Part shown: one piece after another, positions 28,889-28,949 of the stretch | Layout of the letters: each line of letters opens with the position of its first letter | Position numbering within the stretch: the first letter of the stretch is position 1 | Origin: a virus | Length of the DNA: 28,949 bases | Reading direction: 5' to 3' (one strand) | Virus record (IMG/VR): IMGVR_UViG_3300009091_000047 | Location: 1-28,949 of that record | Made by a program: the position numbers and the translations under genes | The notes under the pieces: generated by a model | What the model saw: only the letters and a program-made list of their open reading frames with translations | Databases searched by the model: none | Told to the model about the DNA's origin: nothing

Positions 28889-28949
28889 GCCTAACCCTGC
28901 ATTCGAGCGGGACAGGCAAGAAGCGGCCTGCCCCTCAATTTGAACGTTA
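28889..28949. other. integron attC site 3 (cut by the window end)
   Basis: GCCTAAC (28889-28895), left arm CGAGCGGGACAGGC, loop, right arm GCCTGCCCCTCAATTTGAAC, then the start of GTTA(GGC) at 28946. The extra bases are in the left arm (GAGcGGGaCAGGC against GAGGGGCAGGC), so polarity is canonical on the plus strand, opposite to the sites at the left end of the window. Confidence 0.8.

Noticed and set aside
28737-28943. Plus-strand 68 aa ORF at the right end
   Set aside because: TTG start without SD, and it reads through the whole attC. The minus-strand 49 aa ORF fits the cassette better.
1-28949. CRISPR array
   Set aside because: No regularly spaced direct repeats. The repeated elements are attC sites and terminal repeats.

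Overview
The window is an almost complete P22-like (podovirus-type) phage genome of about 27.6 kb (1116-28725). On both sides it is joined directly to integron-type gene cassettes with attC sites. The host is not named by any gene here. The gene families, the attC style and the strong Shine-Dalgarno (SD) sites point to a Gram-negative proteobacterium. The window begins and ends inside attC sites, as expected for a contig broken in a cassette array.

Layout. (a) 1-1130: three cassettes with small + strand ORFs (a membrane protein, a short coiled-coil-like acidic protein, a 150 aa protein) separated by attC sites. (b) 1115-1296: left phage terminus, an imperfect terminal inverted repeat (TIR) ending in an inward-pointing terminator. 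(c) 1297-6461: early region: Rha/KilAC antirepressor, GIY-YIG-like protein, replication initiator-like and helicase-loader-like proteins, many small overlapping ORFs, and a RusA-type Holliday junction resolvase. (d) 6462-6921: mostly non-coding, with hairpins, a short tandem repeat, a frameshifted gene and a near-consensus promoter. (e) 6922-14163: antiterminator-like gene, TerS, TerL, portal, scaffold, coat, and two paralogous fibre-like proteins with a structured RNA between them. (f) 14163-16028: glycosyltransferase, methyltransferase and an RmlC/RfbC-type epimerase, a sugar-modification insert in the head operon. (g) 16028-25898: head completion (gp4-like), tail stabilisation (gp10-like), three ejection-type proteins and a tail fibre/spike. 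(h) 25911-28029: small membrane proteins, holin-like proteins, M15-type endolysin and nested Rz/Rz1 spanins. (i) 28026-28528: two leftward genes, a Cys-rich protein and a membrane protein. (j) 28540-28726: right terminus, an inverted copy of the left one. (k) 28721-28949: a further cassette with a - strand ORF and an attC.

The unusual part is the junctions. Each phage end carries the same 24 bp, which contains the integron core box (CCTAAC / GTTAGG). On the left it is also the end of a cassette ORF, and on the right a 49-codon ORF ends in it. Judged from arm asymmetry, attC polarity runs outward from the phage on both sides, so the two arrays diverge from the phage ends. No integrase, transposase or repressor gene is visible in the phage. 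The working hypothesis is a phage (or phage-plasmid) whose inverted termini act as integron-type recombination sites, using an integron integrase supplied in trans. The inward terminators at each end would shield phage genes from cassette transcription.
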